64,000 nucleotides of DNA from Anaerofustis stercorihominis (GCF_024623185.1 NZ_JANJZK010000001.1:276644-340643), one strand, 5' to 3'; numbered from the stretch's first letter, positions 17,682 to 26,508 are shown. A program made the numbers and translations. The notes: generated by a model not told the origin, from the sequence alone.

Positions 17682-19139
17682 ATGAGTGATAAGAAATTAT
17701 CTTCAGGAAATATTATAATCAATCTTATCTGGAAATTTATGGAACGTATAAGTGTGCAAGCGATAAACCTGATCATTCAAATATTGCTTGCAAGAAAATT
17801 GTTTCCGGAAGATTTTGCTGCAGTAGCTATCATTACTGTTTTTATTAATATTGCAACCATATTCGTTCAAAGCGGTTTCGGAACAGCTCTTATTCAAAAA
17901 GCGGAAATTGATGAACTGGATAGCTCTTCGATTTTTTATTTTAGTATCTCTGCTTCTTTTGTACTTTATATAATTTTATTTTTTGCGGCTCCTTATGTTG
18001 CGAATTTTTATCATCAGGATATACTTAAAAACTTACTAAGGGCTGAAGCCATCATATTGGTGTTTGGCGCTTTTAATACTGTTCAGCAGGCTATTTTAGC
18101 AAGAAATTTGGAATTCAAGAAGAATTTTAAGGCAAGTTTACTTGGATGTATTGCGTCAGGCATAACTGGGGTTGGGCTTGCCTATGCGGGAGCTGGAATA
18201 TGGGCGCTTGCTATTTCTACAATAGTAAATAATTTTGTTTTGACTGTAGTGCTTTGGTTTAGCGTAAGATGGCGACCAAAGTTGATATTTTCATTGAAAC
18301 GAGTAAAAACTTTATTTTCATTCAGCTGGAAGCTTGTTTGCTCTTCTTTGGTCAGTGTTATTTATACTAATGTAAGGACTCTGATTATAGGTAAAGCTTT
18401 TAAATCCGATACTCTCGGTTATTACAACAGAGGGGACATGCTGGGCTCAAGTCTTATGAACGGGCTTACCGGTGCGATAAATGCGGTTATGCTTCCTGTT
18501 TTATCTACTAAACAGGATAAAATAGAGGAAATGAAAAAAATGCTCAGAAGAGCAATGTCCCTTAATTGCTTTGTCATATTTCCCGTTATGTTTGGGCTTG
18601 TTGCGGTATCAAAGCCGCTGATACTTATTTTATTTACGGATAAATGGCTTAATGCCGTTCCTTTTATGCAGCTTGTTTGTATTGCATATGCATTTTATCC
18701 TATGCATTCAGCTAATCTTCAAGCAATAAATGCTTTGGGACGAAGCGATGTTGCACTTAAATTGGAAGTAATAAAACGTGTTATCGGACTTTGTTTAATT
18801 GGGTTAAGCTTCCCATTTGGCGTATATGCTATTGTGGGAAGTGAAATATTATTTTCTTTGGTAGCAACTATAGTTAATGGTTTTCCCAATAAGTACTTAA
18901 TAAATTATTCTATAAAAGAACAATGGAGGGATATCATTCCTTATTTGATTTTGGCAGTTATAATGTCCATATTGGTATATTCTTTAAGCTTAATACTTAA
19001 TATTCCAAATATTTTATTATTGATAATTCAGATTATAATGGGTATTATGATTTATATTATAGGTTGTCATATATTAAAACTAGATGCGTATACATATATG
19101 CTTAATAAAATAAAATCTGTTTTATCATCAAGAAAGTAA
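17682..19139 (+). CDS. Lipid-linked oligosaccharide flippase (Wzx/WzxC-type, MOP superfamily)
   Basis: 485 residues from the ATG at 17682 (TGGTGG five bases upstream); an upstream in-frame TTG at 17670 has no ribosome binding site. About 12-14 transmembrane segments. N-terminal NIIINLIWKFMERISVQAINL and QIVLARKLFPEDFA-like stretch are typical of the WzxC/TuaB-type polysaccharide exporter branch. It moves undecaprenyl-linked units across the membrane. Last gene of the glycan operon; a strong terminator follows. Confidence 0.88.
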   Translation: MSDKKLSSGNIIINLIWKFMERISVQAINLIIQILLARKLFPEDFAAVAIITVFINIATIFVQSGFGTALIQKAEIDELDSSSIFYFSISASFVLYIILFFAAPYVANFYHQDILKNLLRAEAIILVFGAFNTVQQAILARNLEFKKNFKASLLGCIASGITGVGLAYAGAGIWALAISTIVNNFVLTVVLWFSVRWRPKLIFSLKRVKTLFSFSWKLVCSSLVSVIYTNVRTLIIGKAFKSDTLGYYNRGDMLGSSLMNGLTGAINAVMLPVLSTKQDKIEEMKKMLRRAMSLNCFVIFPVMFGLVAVSKPLILILFTDKWLNAVPFMQLVCIAYAFYPMHSANLQAINALGRSDVALKLEVIKRVIGLCLIGLSFPFGVYAIVGSEILFSLVATIVNGFPNKYLINYSIKEQWRDIIPYLILAVIMSILVYSLSLILNIPNILLLIIQIIMGIMIYIIGCHILKLDAYTYMLNKIKSVLSSRK

Positions 19140-19167
19140 AAGATATATTTGCTGATATATCTTTTTT
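19140..19167 (+). terminator. Terminator of the glycan operon
   Basis: AAGATATAT (19140-19148) pairs with ATATATCTT (19155-19163), followed by T-rich sequence. It begins one base after the flippase stop. Confidence 0.85.
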
Positions 19168-19202
19168 ATTTACTCTCTTTATTTTCTTTTTTTGTAATAA
19201 AA

Positions 19203-19211
19203 TGATATAAT
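19203..19211 (+). promoter_or_regulatory. Extended -10 promoter of the pilus-like operon
   Basis: TGATATAAT, 30 bases before the lipoprotein ATG and just after the preceding terminator. No clear -35. Confidence 0.6.
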
Positions 19212-19240
19212 AAGTTAAATACTCGAAAAAGGAGAATATT

Positions 19241-20218
19241 ATGTCACTTAAAAGTAACAAAATAAAATCATTTTTATCTGTAATTATATGTATTTTATTT
19301 GTTTTTTTTATGTGTTCATGTTCTTCTGATGAAGGAAATGATTCCGGCGGAGCAGAGGCAAAAACAGCTACTGTTAATAATAATAAAACACCTACTTATA
19401 TATCTCATAAACCAAAAGCCAGTGGGAAAAAAGTATATGGTAATGATGAAGCCGAGATTGATGCTTCTAATATAAAAGACGGATATGTAATGGTTAAATA
19501 TAAAGGTAAGACCGATAAGAGGCTAAAAATTTTGGTCAATTCGCCCAATAGGGAAAGCTGTAATTATGATTTGGAAGGCGACGGGAGCTATGAAACTATT
19601 TCATTCCCTTATGGCAGCGAAACTTATAATGTAGGAGTATATAAAAATATATCTGGAAATCAATACTCTACAGTTTATTCAACCGATTTGAATGTTGAAA
19701 TAAAAGATAAATTTATGCCGTTCCTTCTTCCCAATGCATATGTAAAATTCGATGAAAATGATGAAACCATTAAAGTTGCAAGTGATATAACAAAAGATGA
19801 TAAGACGCAGCTTGAAATCATTGAAACCATATATAATTATGTAACGGATAAAATATCTTATGATAATGATCTTGCAGCAAAAGTTTTGAACGGCGAAACC
19901 AGCGGTTATATACCGAGTATAGACAGTGTTCTTGACAGCGGAAAAGGGATATGTTTCGATTATGCTGTTGTTATGACTGCAATGCTTAGAAGCAAAGATA
20001 TTCCCACAAAACTGATTATAGGATACTCGGGGGAAGTATATCACGCTTGGGTAAATGTATATTCCAAAGAAAGCGGAGAAATCGATAAGGTAATTAAATT
20101 TGACGGTAAAGATTATGTCCTGATGGATCCGACTTTTTCTTCTTCTTATAAAGATGAAGATGAGCTTCAGGAATATATAGGGGACGGAACGAAATATCAG
20201 GAAAAGTACGTATATTAA
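19241..20218 (+). CDS. Lipoprotein with transglutaminase-like domain
   Basis: 325 residues. Lipoprotein signal: basic start, hydrophobic stretch 11-24 and a Cys pair at 25/27 (MCSCSS) as the lipidation region. A low-complexity Asn/Thr linker and an Ig-like stretch lead to a transglutaminase-like (TgpA/cysteine-protease fold) domain with Cys238 (GKGICFDYA), His268 (YHAWVNV) and Asp296 (LMDPTF), all three present. Such domains may crosslink or cleave proteins outside the cell. GGAGAA before ATG. Only 12 bases separate it from the GspF-like gene, so it probably belongs to the same operon. Confidence 0.85.
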   Translation: MSLKSNKIKSFLSVIICILFVFFMCSCSSDEGNDSGGAEAKTATVNNNKTPTYISHKPKASGKKVYGNDEAEIDASNIKDGYVMVKYKGKTDKRLKILVNSPNRESCNYDLEGDGSYETISFPYGSETYNVGVYKNISGNQYSTVYSTDLNVEIKDKFMPFLLPNAYVKFDENDETIKVASDITKDDKTQLEIIETIYNYVTDKISYDNDLAAKVLNGETSGYIPSIDSVLDSGKGICFDYAVVMTAMLRSKDIPTKLIIGYSGEVYHAWVNVYSKESGEIDKVIKFDGKDYVLMDPTFSSSYKDEDELQEYIGDGTKYQEKYVY

Positions 20219-20230
20219 AGGAGAATAAAT

Positions 20231-21262
20231 ATGAATAAAAAATTGGTAACGGATAGATATATCTCATCTTTTTTGGAACAGCTTTACTTGCTTGTAAAAG
20301 CAGGTGTGCCTTTAGATGAATCCATAGGCATGTTATCCAAAGGGGAAAGCAATAAAGAGAGTAAGGAATTATTAAATTCTCTTTTAAAAGACTTGCTTGA
20401 AGGAAAAGACTTGCATACTGCGATAGACAACTCAAAAGTTTTTCCTCATTATATGACGAAGATGATAAAAGCAGGAGAGACGACCGGGCATTTGGAGGAT
20501 ACTCTAAAGTCCTTGTACGAATATTATGACAGAATGGACAGACTCAATACCAGTATTAAAAACGCTGTTTTTTATCCTTCCATTTTAGCCGTTATGATGC
20601 TTGCGGTAATATTAGTTCTTATAACTAAGGTAATGCCGATATTCAGTGAGGTGTATGAACAAATGGGTAGTACATTGACAGGCTTTTCACTTGCAATGCT
20701 TAATATAGGTAAACTTTTAAATCACTACGCACTTCCATTTATAACCATCGTTGCTGTTATAATAATTTTACTTATGTGGCTTCTTAAAAGCGAAAAAGGC
20801 AAATTTATGCTTATCAGAAAGTTAAGAAAAAGTAATCTATATGGAGAAATCATTAAATCAAGATTTTCATCTGTAATGGCAATGGCTCTCGGAAGCGGAT
20901 TGGAGATAGATGAAGCTTTAGATTTATCATTGGAGACGACAAATGATATAGATATGGAAGAAAAGGTAAAGTCTTTAAAAGAACAAATGGCAGAAGGCGT
21001 GAGCTTTTCAGATGCTGTAAATGAAGTAAAACTTCTCTCTGAAATAGATGCTAGATTTTTAAGCGTAGGTGTAAAGACAGGCAGTGTGGATAAGGTAATG
21101 AAGCAGATTGCCGACAGGAGCGAAGAGGAAGCCAACGAGCATATAAACAGTTTGATCAGTAAAGTGGAGCCGAGTCTTGTAATAGTTTTGGCGGTAATAA
21201 CCGGAGCTATACTATTATCGGTTATGATTCCTCTTGCAAATATAATTTCGCTTATAGGATAG
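20231..21262 (+). CDS. Type II secretion/type IV pilus inner-membrane platform protein (GspF/PilC family)
   Basis: 343 residues, two tandem T2SSF domains (about 10-130 and 215-335) each ending in hydrophobic helices (about 115-140, 165-190, 315-340). SFLEQLYLLVKAGVPLDESI and KMIKAGETTGHLEDTL are standard motifs of the family. It forms the membrane platform that couples pilin assembly to the cytosolic ATPase. RBS AAAGGAGAA. Followed after four bases by the first of four small pilin-like genes. Confidence 0.92.
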   Translation: MNKKLVTDRYISSFLEQLYLLVKAGVPLDESIGMLSKGESNKESKELLNSLLKDLLEGKDLHTAIDNSKVFPHYMTKMIKAGETTGHLEDTLKSLYEYYDRMDRLNTSIKNAVFYPSILAVMMLAVILVLITKVMPIFSEVYEQMGSTLTGFSLAMLNIGKLLNHYALPFITIVAVIIILLMWLLKSEKGKFMLIRKLRKSNLYGEIIKSRFSSVMAMALGSGLEIDEALDLSLETTNDIDMEEKVKSLKEQMAEGVSFSDAVNEVKLLSEIDARFLSVGVKTGSVDKVMKQIADRSEEEANEHINSLISKVEPSLVIVLAVITGAILLSVMIPLANIISLIG

Positions 21263-21266
21263 AGAT

Positions 21267-21596
21267 ATGAAAAAGAGTATTTATAAAGAAAATGGGATAT
21301 TTTCTCTTATAAAGTCCAATTTATTTGGAATAATTTTGTTTTTATTCATTTTTATTTTTATCGTTTCGGGGATAAATTCTCTCGGAAGTAAAAGTAAGGA
21401 AGAAGAAATGAAAATAGCAAAAGACAGTATCAATAAAGCAATAGTGAGCTGTTATGCTATAGAAGGTAAGTATCCTAAAGATTTTGATTATTTGGTAAAA
21501 AACTACGGAGTACATATCAATGAATATAAATATAAGGTAAATTATCAAATATTTGCTTCAAATATTCTTCCCGATGTGACAATAATAGAAAGGTAA
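21267..21596 (+). CDS. Small pilin-like membrane protein 1
   Basis: 109 residues: short charged N-terminus, one long hydrophobic helix (about 15-38), then a small soluble domain with IAKDSINKAIVSCYAIEGKYP, a pattern common in pseudopilin C-terminal domains. KENGIFSLIKS before the helix resembles a prepilin junction but lacks the Glu at +5. Position between GspF and PilT supports a minor pilin role. No family name could be assigned from sequence alone. Confidence 0.7.
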   Translation: MKKSIYKENGIFSLIKSNLFGIILFLFIFIFIVSGINSLGSKSKEEEMKIAKDSINKAIVSCYAIEGKYPKDFDYLVKNYGVHINEYKYKVNYQIFASNILPDVTIIER

Positions 21597-21601
21597 GTAG
21601 T

Positions 21602-22105
21602 ATGAAAAATAATAGTAATTCTCATACAATTCAAACTGCTATGGCACTTATAATGTTTTGCTTATTTTTAGTAAGTATTCTTTTGGTGTTGACAAGCGGT
21701 GTTAAATCTTACAGCTCTATTGCTTCTAAACTTTCAAGCAGATATGAAAGCAGGACATGCATTAATTATATATCTTCCAAAGTAAAGTATAATGATACCC
21801 AAAATAGTGTGGATATAAAGGATTTTAACGGTAAAAATGCATTATATATAAAAAATCAGATTGACGATAAAGAATTTAATACTATTATTTATTATTATGA
21901 CGGATACGTTAAGGAACTGACGGTAGAGGAAGGTAAAGAACTGGGGTTAAACAGCGGTCAGAATATAGTGCCGATCAAAAATATAGAGTTTAAGAAGGTA
22001 AAAAATAATCTTATACATATCTACTGCACAGATAATAAAGGAGATAAAAAGGACGCTTATATTTCTTTGAAATCCGAAGACGGAGGTACCAGTAATGGAA
22101 AATAA
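21602..22105 (+). CDS. Pilin-like membrane protein 2 (DUF4860-like)
   Basis: 167 residues; N-terminal SHTIQTAMALIMFCLFLVSI gives one membrane helix right after a short hydrophilic leader, and the rest is a beta-rich soluble domain. The HTIQT-ALxxFxxF start is what I know from DUF4860 proteins of clostridial pilus-like clusters. No Gly-x4-Glu prepilin site. Overlaps the next gene by 11 bases, so co-translation is likely. Confidence 0.65.
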   Translation: MKNNSNSHTIQTAMALIMFCLFLVSILLVLTSGVKSYSSIASKLSSRYESRTCINYISSKVKYNDTQNSVDIKDFNGKNALYIKNQIDDKEFNTIIYYYDGYVKELTVEEGKELGLNSGQNIVPIKNIEFKKVKNNLIHIYCTDNKGDKKDAYISLKSEDGGTSNGK

Positions 22106-22475
22106 AAGGTCTAAATCCGTACTGTTTTTAATGGAACTTATTTTAATAATATTCTTTTTTTCTATATGTTCAAGTATTTGCCTTAAAGTATTTGCTTCCG
22201 CAAAGACAATGTCGGATTACAGTGATAACTTAAACAATGCATCTGTTCTCGCACAGGACGGAGCAGAGTGTTATAAGGCTTATAACGGAGATTTAAGTAA
22301 AGTTGCAAAAGAACTTGGCGGCGAAATTGATAACGGTAATGTTGTCGTAAAGGGTGACTTGGATTTATATATTGTAGGAAATGAAAAAGAAGCAAATGTA
22401 TATGTTAACATGAGCGGAGAAAATGATATTAGTAAATCCTTGTTTTCTGTAAAAGTAGGAAATGGGGGTAAATGA
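22095..22475 (+). CDS. Pilin-like membrane protein 3
   Basis: 126 residues. KSVLFLMELILIIFFFSICSS resembles a pilin N-terminal helix, including a Glu early in the helix (FLMELI), but with Ser instead of Gly before it. A short soluble domain follows. Overlaps its neighbours: 11 bases with the preceding gene, and a single base separates its stop from the next ATG. Function as minor pilin is inferred from position. Confidence 0.65.
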   Translation: MENKRSKSVLFLMELILIIFFFSICSSICLKVFASAKTMSDYSDNLNNASVLAQDGAECYKAYNGDLSKVAKELGGEIDNGNVVVKGDLDLYIVGNEKEANVYVNMSGENDISKSLFSVKVGNGGK

Positions 22476-22476
22476 T

Positions 22477-22917
22477 ATGAAGAGAAATAATAGCAATGAG
22501 TATGGGATCAATATCGGAAGCAGTACTCTTATTATGATATTTGCTCTTCTTTGTCTTGTGGTTTTCTCCCTGCTTGCATATAAGACAGCTTTAAATGAAA
22601 AAAACTTGGCTTTAAAAATTTCAAATGAAACAAAAGCATATTATGAAGCCGATTATAAAGCAACAAAAATAAAAAATAAAATAGAAAATAATATAACTAA
22701 TGGTAAAAGTATTGCTTCTTTTGTGGATTATGAAAAGAATAGAAATGGAAGTAATTATATCGGATATAGTGTTAAAATAGATGAAAATAAAAAATTATCT
22801 GTAGAACTTAGACGCAGCGGAAGTAATTTAAAAGTTGTCAAGTGGACAGAAGTCAATGAGGCAAGTGAAGATTACAATAATAAACTTGACGTTTGGGGAG
22901 GAGAATTAGGTGATTAG
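22477..22917 (+). CDS. Pilin-like membrane protein 4
   Basis: 146 residues from the ATG at 22477, which has GGGGG eight bases upstream; an in-frame ATG at 22462 inside the preceding gene is less likely. NIGSSTLIMIFALLCLVVFSLLA is the single membrane helix, followed by a Lys-rich, alpha-helical stretch and a small soluble domain, an arrangement reminiscent of PilX-type minor pilins. The last eight bases overlap pilT. Confidence 0.65.
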   Translation: MKRNNSNEYGINIGSSTLIMIFALLCLVVFSLLAYKTALNEKNLALKISNETKAYYEADYKATKIKNKIENNITNGKSIASFVDYEKNRNGSNYIGYSVKIDENKKLSVELRRSGSNLKVVKWTEVNEASEDYNNKLDVWGGELGD

Positions 22918-23971
22918 TTTAAATGAACTTCTAAAAAGAGCCGTAGATGATAATGCTTCTGATGTATTTATCATTGCAGGAAGGGGACTTTCATATAAAG
23001 TTAACGGAGTTATAAAAGAGATAGACAGTGAAATCGTTATGCCTGATATTTCAGAGCGTATGATAAGAGAAATATTTGATATCGCAGATAGAAATATCGA
23101 TAAGTATATTGAAACGGGAGATGATGATTTTTCCGTTACTATAAGAGGTCTTTCGCGTTTCAGAGTCAGTGTTTATAAGCAAAGAGGTTCCTTTGCCGCA
23201 GTCATTCGTATAGTTCCTTTTGGTATCCCGGATTACAAGAAGCTTGGTATCGGTGAAAATGTAATGGATGTGGTAAATAAGACGAAAGGACTTATCCTTG
23301 TGACCGGACCCGCGGGAGGCGGTAAATCAACGACTCTTGCTTGTATGATAGATAGGATAAACCATTCCAGGAACTCTCATATAATAACTTTGGAAGAGCC
23401 GATAGAGTATCTTCATAGGAACGATAAGTCAATAATATCTCAAAGAGAAATCGAATTCGATACGATGGATTATGTGTCTGCTTTGAGAGCTTCTTTAAGG
23501 CAGGCTCCGGATGTTATATTAGTTGGAGAGATGAGGGATTATGAGACCATAAGTACAGCTATGACCGCTGCAGAGACCGGACATCTTGTTATTTCCACTC
23601 TTCATACTGTGGGTGCCAGCAATACAGTTGATAGGATTATAGACGTTTTCCCTGCAAATCAACAGCCTCAAATCAGAGTTCAGCTTGCTATGCTCCTCCA
23701 GGCAATCGTATCTCAGCAGCTTGTTCCTACTGTAGACGGAGGGCTCGTTCCCGTATTTGAAATAATGTATGCAAATAATGCAATAAGAAATATGATAAGG
23801 GAAAGCAAGACTCATCAGCTTAATGCTACGATAGTTTCAAGTGCCTCTGAAGGTATGATAAGTATGGATAATAGCCTTTTAGAGCTTTATAAAAAAGGAG
23901 TTATATCAAAAGACATAGCTATACGCTATGCTCTTAATCCGGATAATTTATCTAAGCGAATAGAATTATAA
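22910..23971 (+). CDS. pilT: Type IV pilus retraction ATPase PilT
   Basis: 353 residues, GTG start overlapping the previous stop. N-terminal PAS-like domain with LNELLKRAVDDNASDV; Walker A GPAGGGKS at 133-140; Asp box LEEPIEYL; Walker B APDVILVGEMRD; His box TGHLVISTLHT; and AIRNMIRE, the retraction-specific motif of PilT/PilU (usually AIRNLIRE). A hexameric cytosolic motor that powers pilus depolymerisation. No PilB/GspE partner, prepilin peptidase or major pilin lies in the window, so this ATPase is either retraction-only or the sole motor of a reduced system. Confidence 0.93.
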   Translation: MISLNELLKRAVDDNASDVFIIAGRGLSYKVNGVIKEIDSEIVMPDISERMIREIFDIADRNIDKYIETGDDDFSVTIRGLSRFRVSVYKQRGSFAAVIRIVPFGIPDYKKLGIGENVMDVVNKTKGLILVTGPAGGGKSTTLACMIDRINHSRNSHIITLEEPIEYLHRNDKSIISQREIEFDTMDYVSALRASLRQAPDVILVGEMRDYETISTAMTAAETGHLVISTLHTVGASNTVDRIIDVFPANQQPQIRVQLAMLLQAIVSQQLVPTVDGGLVPVFEIMYANNAIRNMIRESKTHQLNATIVSSASEGMISMDNSLLELYKKGVISKDIAIRYALNPDNLSKRIEL

Positions 23972-23975
23972 AAAT

Positions 23976-24008
23976 AAAAACCTTATTCATTTTTGAATAA
24001 GGTTTTTT
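23976..24008. terminator. Bidirectional terminator between pilT and the BTAD regulator
   Basis: A 14-bp stem (23976-23989 with 23994-24007) around a TTTT loop, with T-runs on both strands. Serves the convergent pilT and minus-strand regulator genes. Confidence 0.9.
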
Positions 24009-24013
24009 ATTTA

Positions 24014-25207
24014 TTAGTTGTTAGGCTCCAGGGGGGAAATCGTAAATTTAATATCCAAATCAGGTTTTGCGATTTTCTTTTTGAAGTCTCTTGCAATCCT
24101 TCCAGATACCATATCCGCATTTTCAAAGCTTGTGGACGGAAGCATAACTATATATTGACATAAACTATACCTTGTAAATACGTCTCCTCTTCTTAGCGAT
24201 TCTTGTATTGAACAGTGAAGTTTATCCATATATTTATTCATTATATGCTGCTTGATAGGTGATCCGTTTATATCTATTATCGTAAATAATGCCAAGTTTA
24301 TAGATACCCCGGTTCTGGCTATGGACCTGGCTTCTATCTGGCATAATTCTTTGAATAAACCGAGTTCACAATAAAAAGCACCCTTAGAATAAGATTTTTC
24401 CTTTAAATTTTCTTTAATAACATTTAGGTCAAATTCAACATTTTTTGTCGTATCCAATATTGTCTTATATAAACTTGTAAGCTTTTGTGAAAGATTTAGT
24501 CCGAACTGCTTATAAAATAAGTCTACGACGTATTCATAATGTTCCAATGCTTCTTTATTCTTTTCATTTTTTGCTAAAGCATAAATCAAATGATAATGTA
24601 AATCTTCATCATATGGATCTATTATAACTGCTTTTTCGCATATTTCAGCAATAGACTGATAGTCATCCTTTTCTTTTAATATATTTATCATATCATTTAT
24701 CATGGTAATATACATATTTTGGTAGTATGTAGCTAGCGGAACAACCCATGACTCATATGCACTTTTGGGTAAGAAAGTGCCTTTATATATATCAATTGCT
24801 TTAAGATAATATTCTAACTTTTCATTTTTATTATCAGAAAATTTAGCTTTATCAATTAAATTTTTGAATATTTCAATATCAATTTCAAAATCTAGGTCAT
24901 TGTTCCAATGATATGAGCCCCTTGAAAATTTAATCATGTTTTTCCCTTCGGTGTAACCCAGACTATCAAGGACATTTCTCGCTCTGTGTACCAAAGTTTT
25001 TAAATTATTTGTCGGAGAAGAAAGATTTTCATCTTCCCAAAGGACTTCGATCAACTCATTTTGAGATATTTCTTTTTCTCTGAAAGCAATAAGATATTCT
25101 AATAAAGACCATACTTTCTTAAATCTGCTTGTAGAGTCATTTAAAGTATTGTCTTTATATGAAATCGAAAATTCTCCGAGCATTTTTATTTTTAAATTAT
25201 TATCCAT
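24014..25207 (-). CDS. BTAD-domain transcriptional regulator with GGDEF-like C-terminus
   Basis: 397 residues. N-terminal OmpR-type winged helix (about 1-95: IKMLGEFSISY..., NLKTLVHRARNVL), followed by a bacterial transcriptional activator (BTAD) helical repeat domain (about 100-245; the LDFEIDIEIF and AIDIYKGTFLP motifs). The C-terminal 120 residues look like a degenerate GGDEF fold: RRGDVFTRYSLCQYIVMLP stands where RxGGDEF...LLP would be, without the catalytic Gly-Gly-Asp/Glu-Glu. RBS GGGAGAT. Probably a DNA-binding activator; target unknown, the facing pilus operon being a candidate only by location. Confidence 0.82.
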   Translation of the reverse strand: MDNNLKIKMLGEFSISYKDNTLNDSTSRFKKVWSLLEYLIAFREKEISQNELIEVLWEDENLSSPTNNLKTLVHRARNVLDSLGYTEGKNMIKFSRGSYHWNNDLDFEIDIEIFKNLIDKAKFSDNKNEKLEYYLKAIDIYKGTFLPKSAYESWVVPLATYYQNMYITMINDMINILKEKDDYQSIAEICEKAVIIDPYDEDLHYHLIYALAKNEKNKEALEHYEYVVDLFYKQFGLNLSQKLTSLYKTILDTTKNVEFDLNVIKENLKEKSYSKGAFYCELGLFKELCQIEARSIARTGVSINLALFTIIDINGSPIKQHIMNKYMDKLHCSIQESLRRGDVFTRYSLCQYIVMLPSTSFENADMVSGRIARDFKKKIAKPDLDIKFTISPLEPNN

Positions 25208-25225
25208 AACTTATCTCCCAGCGTA

Positions 25226-25254
25226 ATTATACACTAAATCAGGTGAAAAAACAA
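25226..25254 (-). promoter_or_regulatory. Promoter of the BTAD regulator gene
   Basis: On the minus strand TTGTTT (25254-25249), 17-base spacer, TATAAT (25231-25226), about 20 bases before the start. Confidence 0.75.
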
Positions 25255-25613
25255 TGTTTTACAATTAAGGTATAGCGTCATGATTTTCTGATTTGGCTTA
25301 TAAGTACCATCTGTTATTTTATTTAAATTTACAGTTATTTTTCTATTATATAATTGTATATTTTATAATTAAAGAAGTAAATAAAATTTGATTATTTTTA
25401 TTAAAAATATAATTGATAATACTATATAGTTATAAAACTATTATTATTTGTAAAGTTATATTGCCATTTGTAACTTGAATTAACCTTTATAAATTTTTTT
25501 ATAAAAATATATAAGTTTGAGATGTTTAGAATCGTTATGTAAAAGTTTAATCTTCTTAAAAAGTTATTTATTTTTTTGTTCTGGTAGATATTTTATTCAG
25601 ATATTAAGTTTTA

Positions 25614-25622
25614 TGTTATAAT
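25614..25622 (+). promoter_or_regulatory. Extended -10 promoter of pheA
   Basis: TGTTATAAT, 31 bases before the pheA GTG start. TATTCA sits at -35 distance (25594-25599), a poor match. Confidence 0.6.
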
Positions 25623-25653
25623 AAAAAGAAAATTATAATATGGAGATTATATA

Positions 25654-26484
25654 GTGGAAAAAATTGCGGTTTTAGGACCTAATGGTACTTTCAGTGACAG
25701 TGCGTCAATAGAATATATAAATGAATTTAATAATGAACTTGAGCAGGTTTATTATTCAACGATCGACGATGCCTTTCATAGTGTGGGAGCTGAATGTGAA
25801 GTTGGTATCATACCCGTTGAAAATACTTTGGACGGATATGTTCAAAGAACCTTGGATTTATTGCTTGAAATGAATGTTTACATTGAAAATGAAATAAGTA
25901 TCCCTGTTCAGTTTTCTTTGGTTAGCAATACTGAAAATATTGAAGACATAAAAAAATTGTACGTTCAGTTCAAAACAAGCGGACAATGCAGGAAATTTAT
26001 TGATGGACTGCGCGATGTACAAATAATAATAACTGAGAGCAATATGGAATCTTTTAATAAGGCAGAAGAAGGAAATATTGGTGAAGCTGCAATAATACCG
26101 GGACATATGTTTGAACATTCAACAGCATCTTTTAAGATAAAAAATGTGACCGATTCAATCAATAACTATACACGTTTTATAGTTGTTAGGCAGGGGGATC
26201 TTAAAGTAGATATAACTGATAATAAAGATATAAAAGTTCCCCTATATATAATGCCGGATAATGACCGACCGGGGATATTGTTCGATATATTAAAAGAATT
26301 TTCTTTAAATAGAATAAATCTCGTCTCAATAATGTCAAGACCAACTAAATTAGACATGGGTACTTATAATTTTTATTTGGAAATAAACGGAGATTTCAAA
26401 CAAAAGGAAAAAATCATTAATACTATAAACAAGATAAAAGAAGATTATAAAATTAAGGTTTTGGGATTTTATTCTATAAACTAA
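25654..26484 (+). CDS. pheA: Prephenate dehydratase
   Basis: 276 residues, monofunctional form. The N-terminal two-lobe dehydratase domain starts with AVLGPNGTFSDSAS and has IIPVENTLDGYVQRTLDLL; a C-terminal ACT domain (about 195-272) with RPGILFDILKEFSLNRINLVSI and ESRP-like MSRPTK binds phenylalanine for feedback control. It converts prephenate to phenylpyruvate. GTG start after TGGAGAT. No other aromatic gene is adjacent. The catalytic region usually has a Thr-Arg-Phe; here NYTRFIVV is present near 172. Confidence 0.92.
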   Translation: MEKIAVLGPNGTFSDSASIEYINEFNNELEQVYYSTIDDAFHSVGAECEVGIIPVENTLDGYVQRTLDLLLEMNVYIENEISIPVQFSLVSNTENIEDIKKLYVQFKTSGQCRKFIDGLRDVQIIITESNMESFNKAEEGNIGEAAIIPGHMFEHSTASFKIKNVTDSINNYTRFIVVRQGDLKVDITDNKDIKVPLYIMPDNDRPGILFDILKEFSLNRINLVSIMSRPTKLDMGTYNFYLEINGDFKQKEKIINTINKIKEDYKIKVLGFYSIN

Positions 26485-26508
26485 AAGACTGTTTCTATGG
26501 TCTTTTTT
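26483..26508 (+). terminator. pheA terminator
   Basis: AAAAGAC (26483-26489) pairs with GTCTTTT (26500-26506), followed by T-rich sequence. Confidence 0.8.

Larger units (their letters stand above)
25208..25653. other. AT-rich divergent intergenic region
   Basis: 446 bases with no plausible gene. Holds a minus-strand promoter for the BTAD regulator near its left end and a plus-strand extended -10 for pheA near its right end. The middle (about 25300-25570) is A/T tracts in which I see no ORF, repeat or hairpin of note. Confidence 0.7.
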
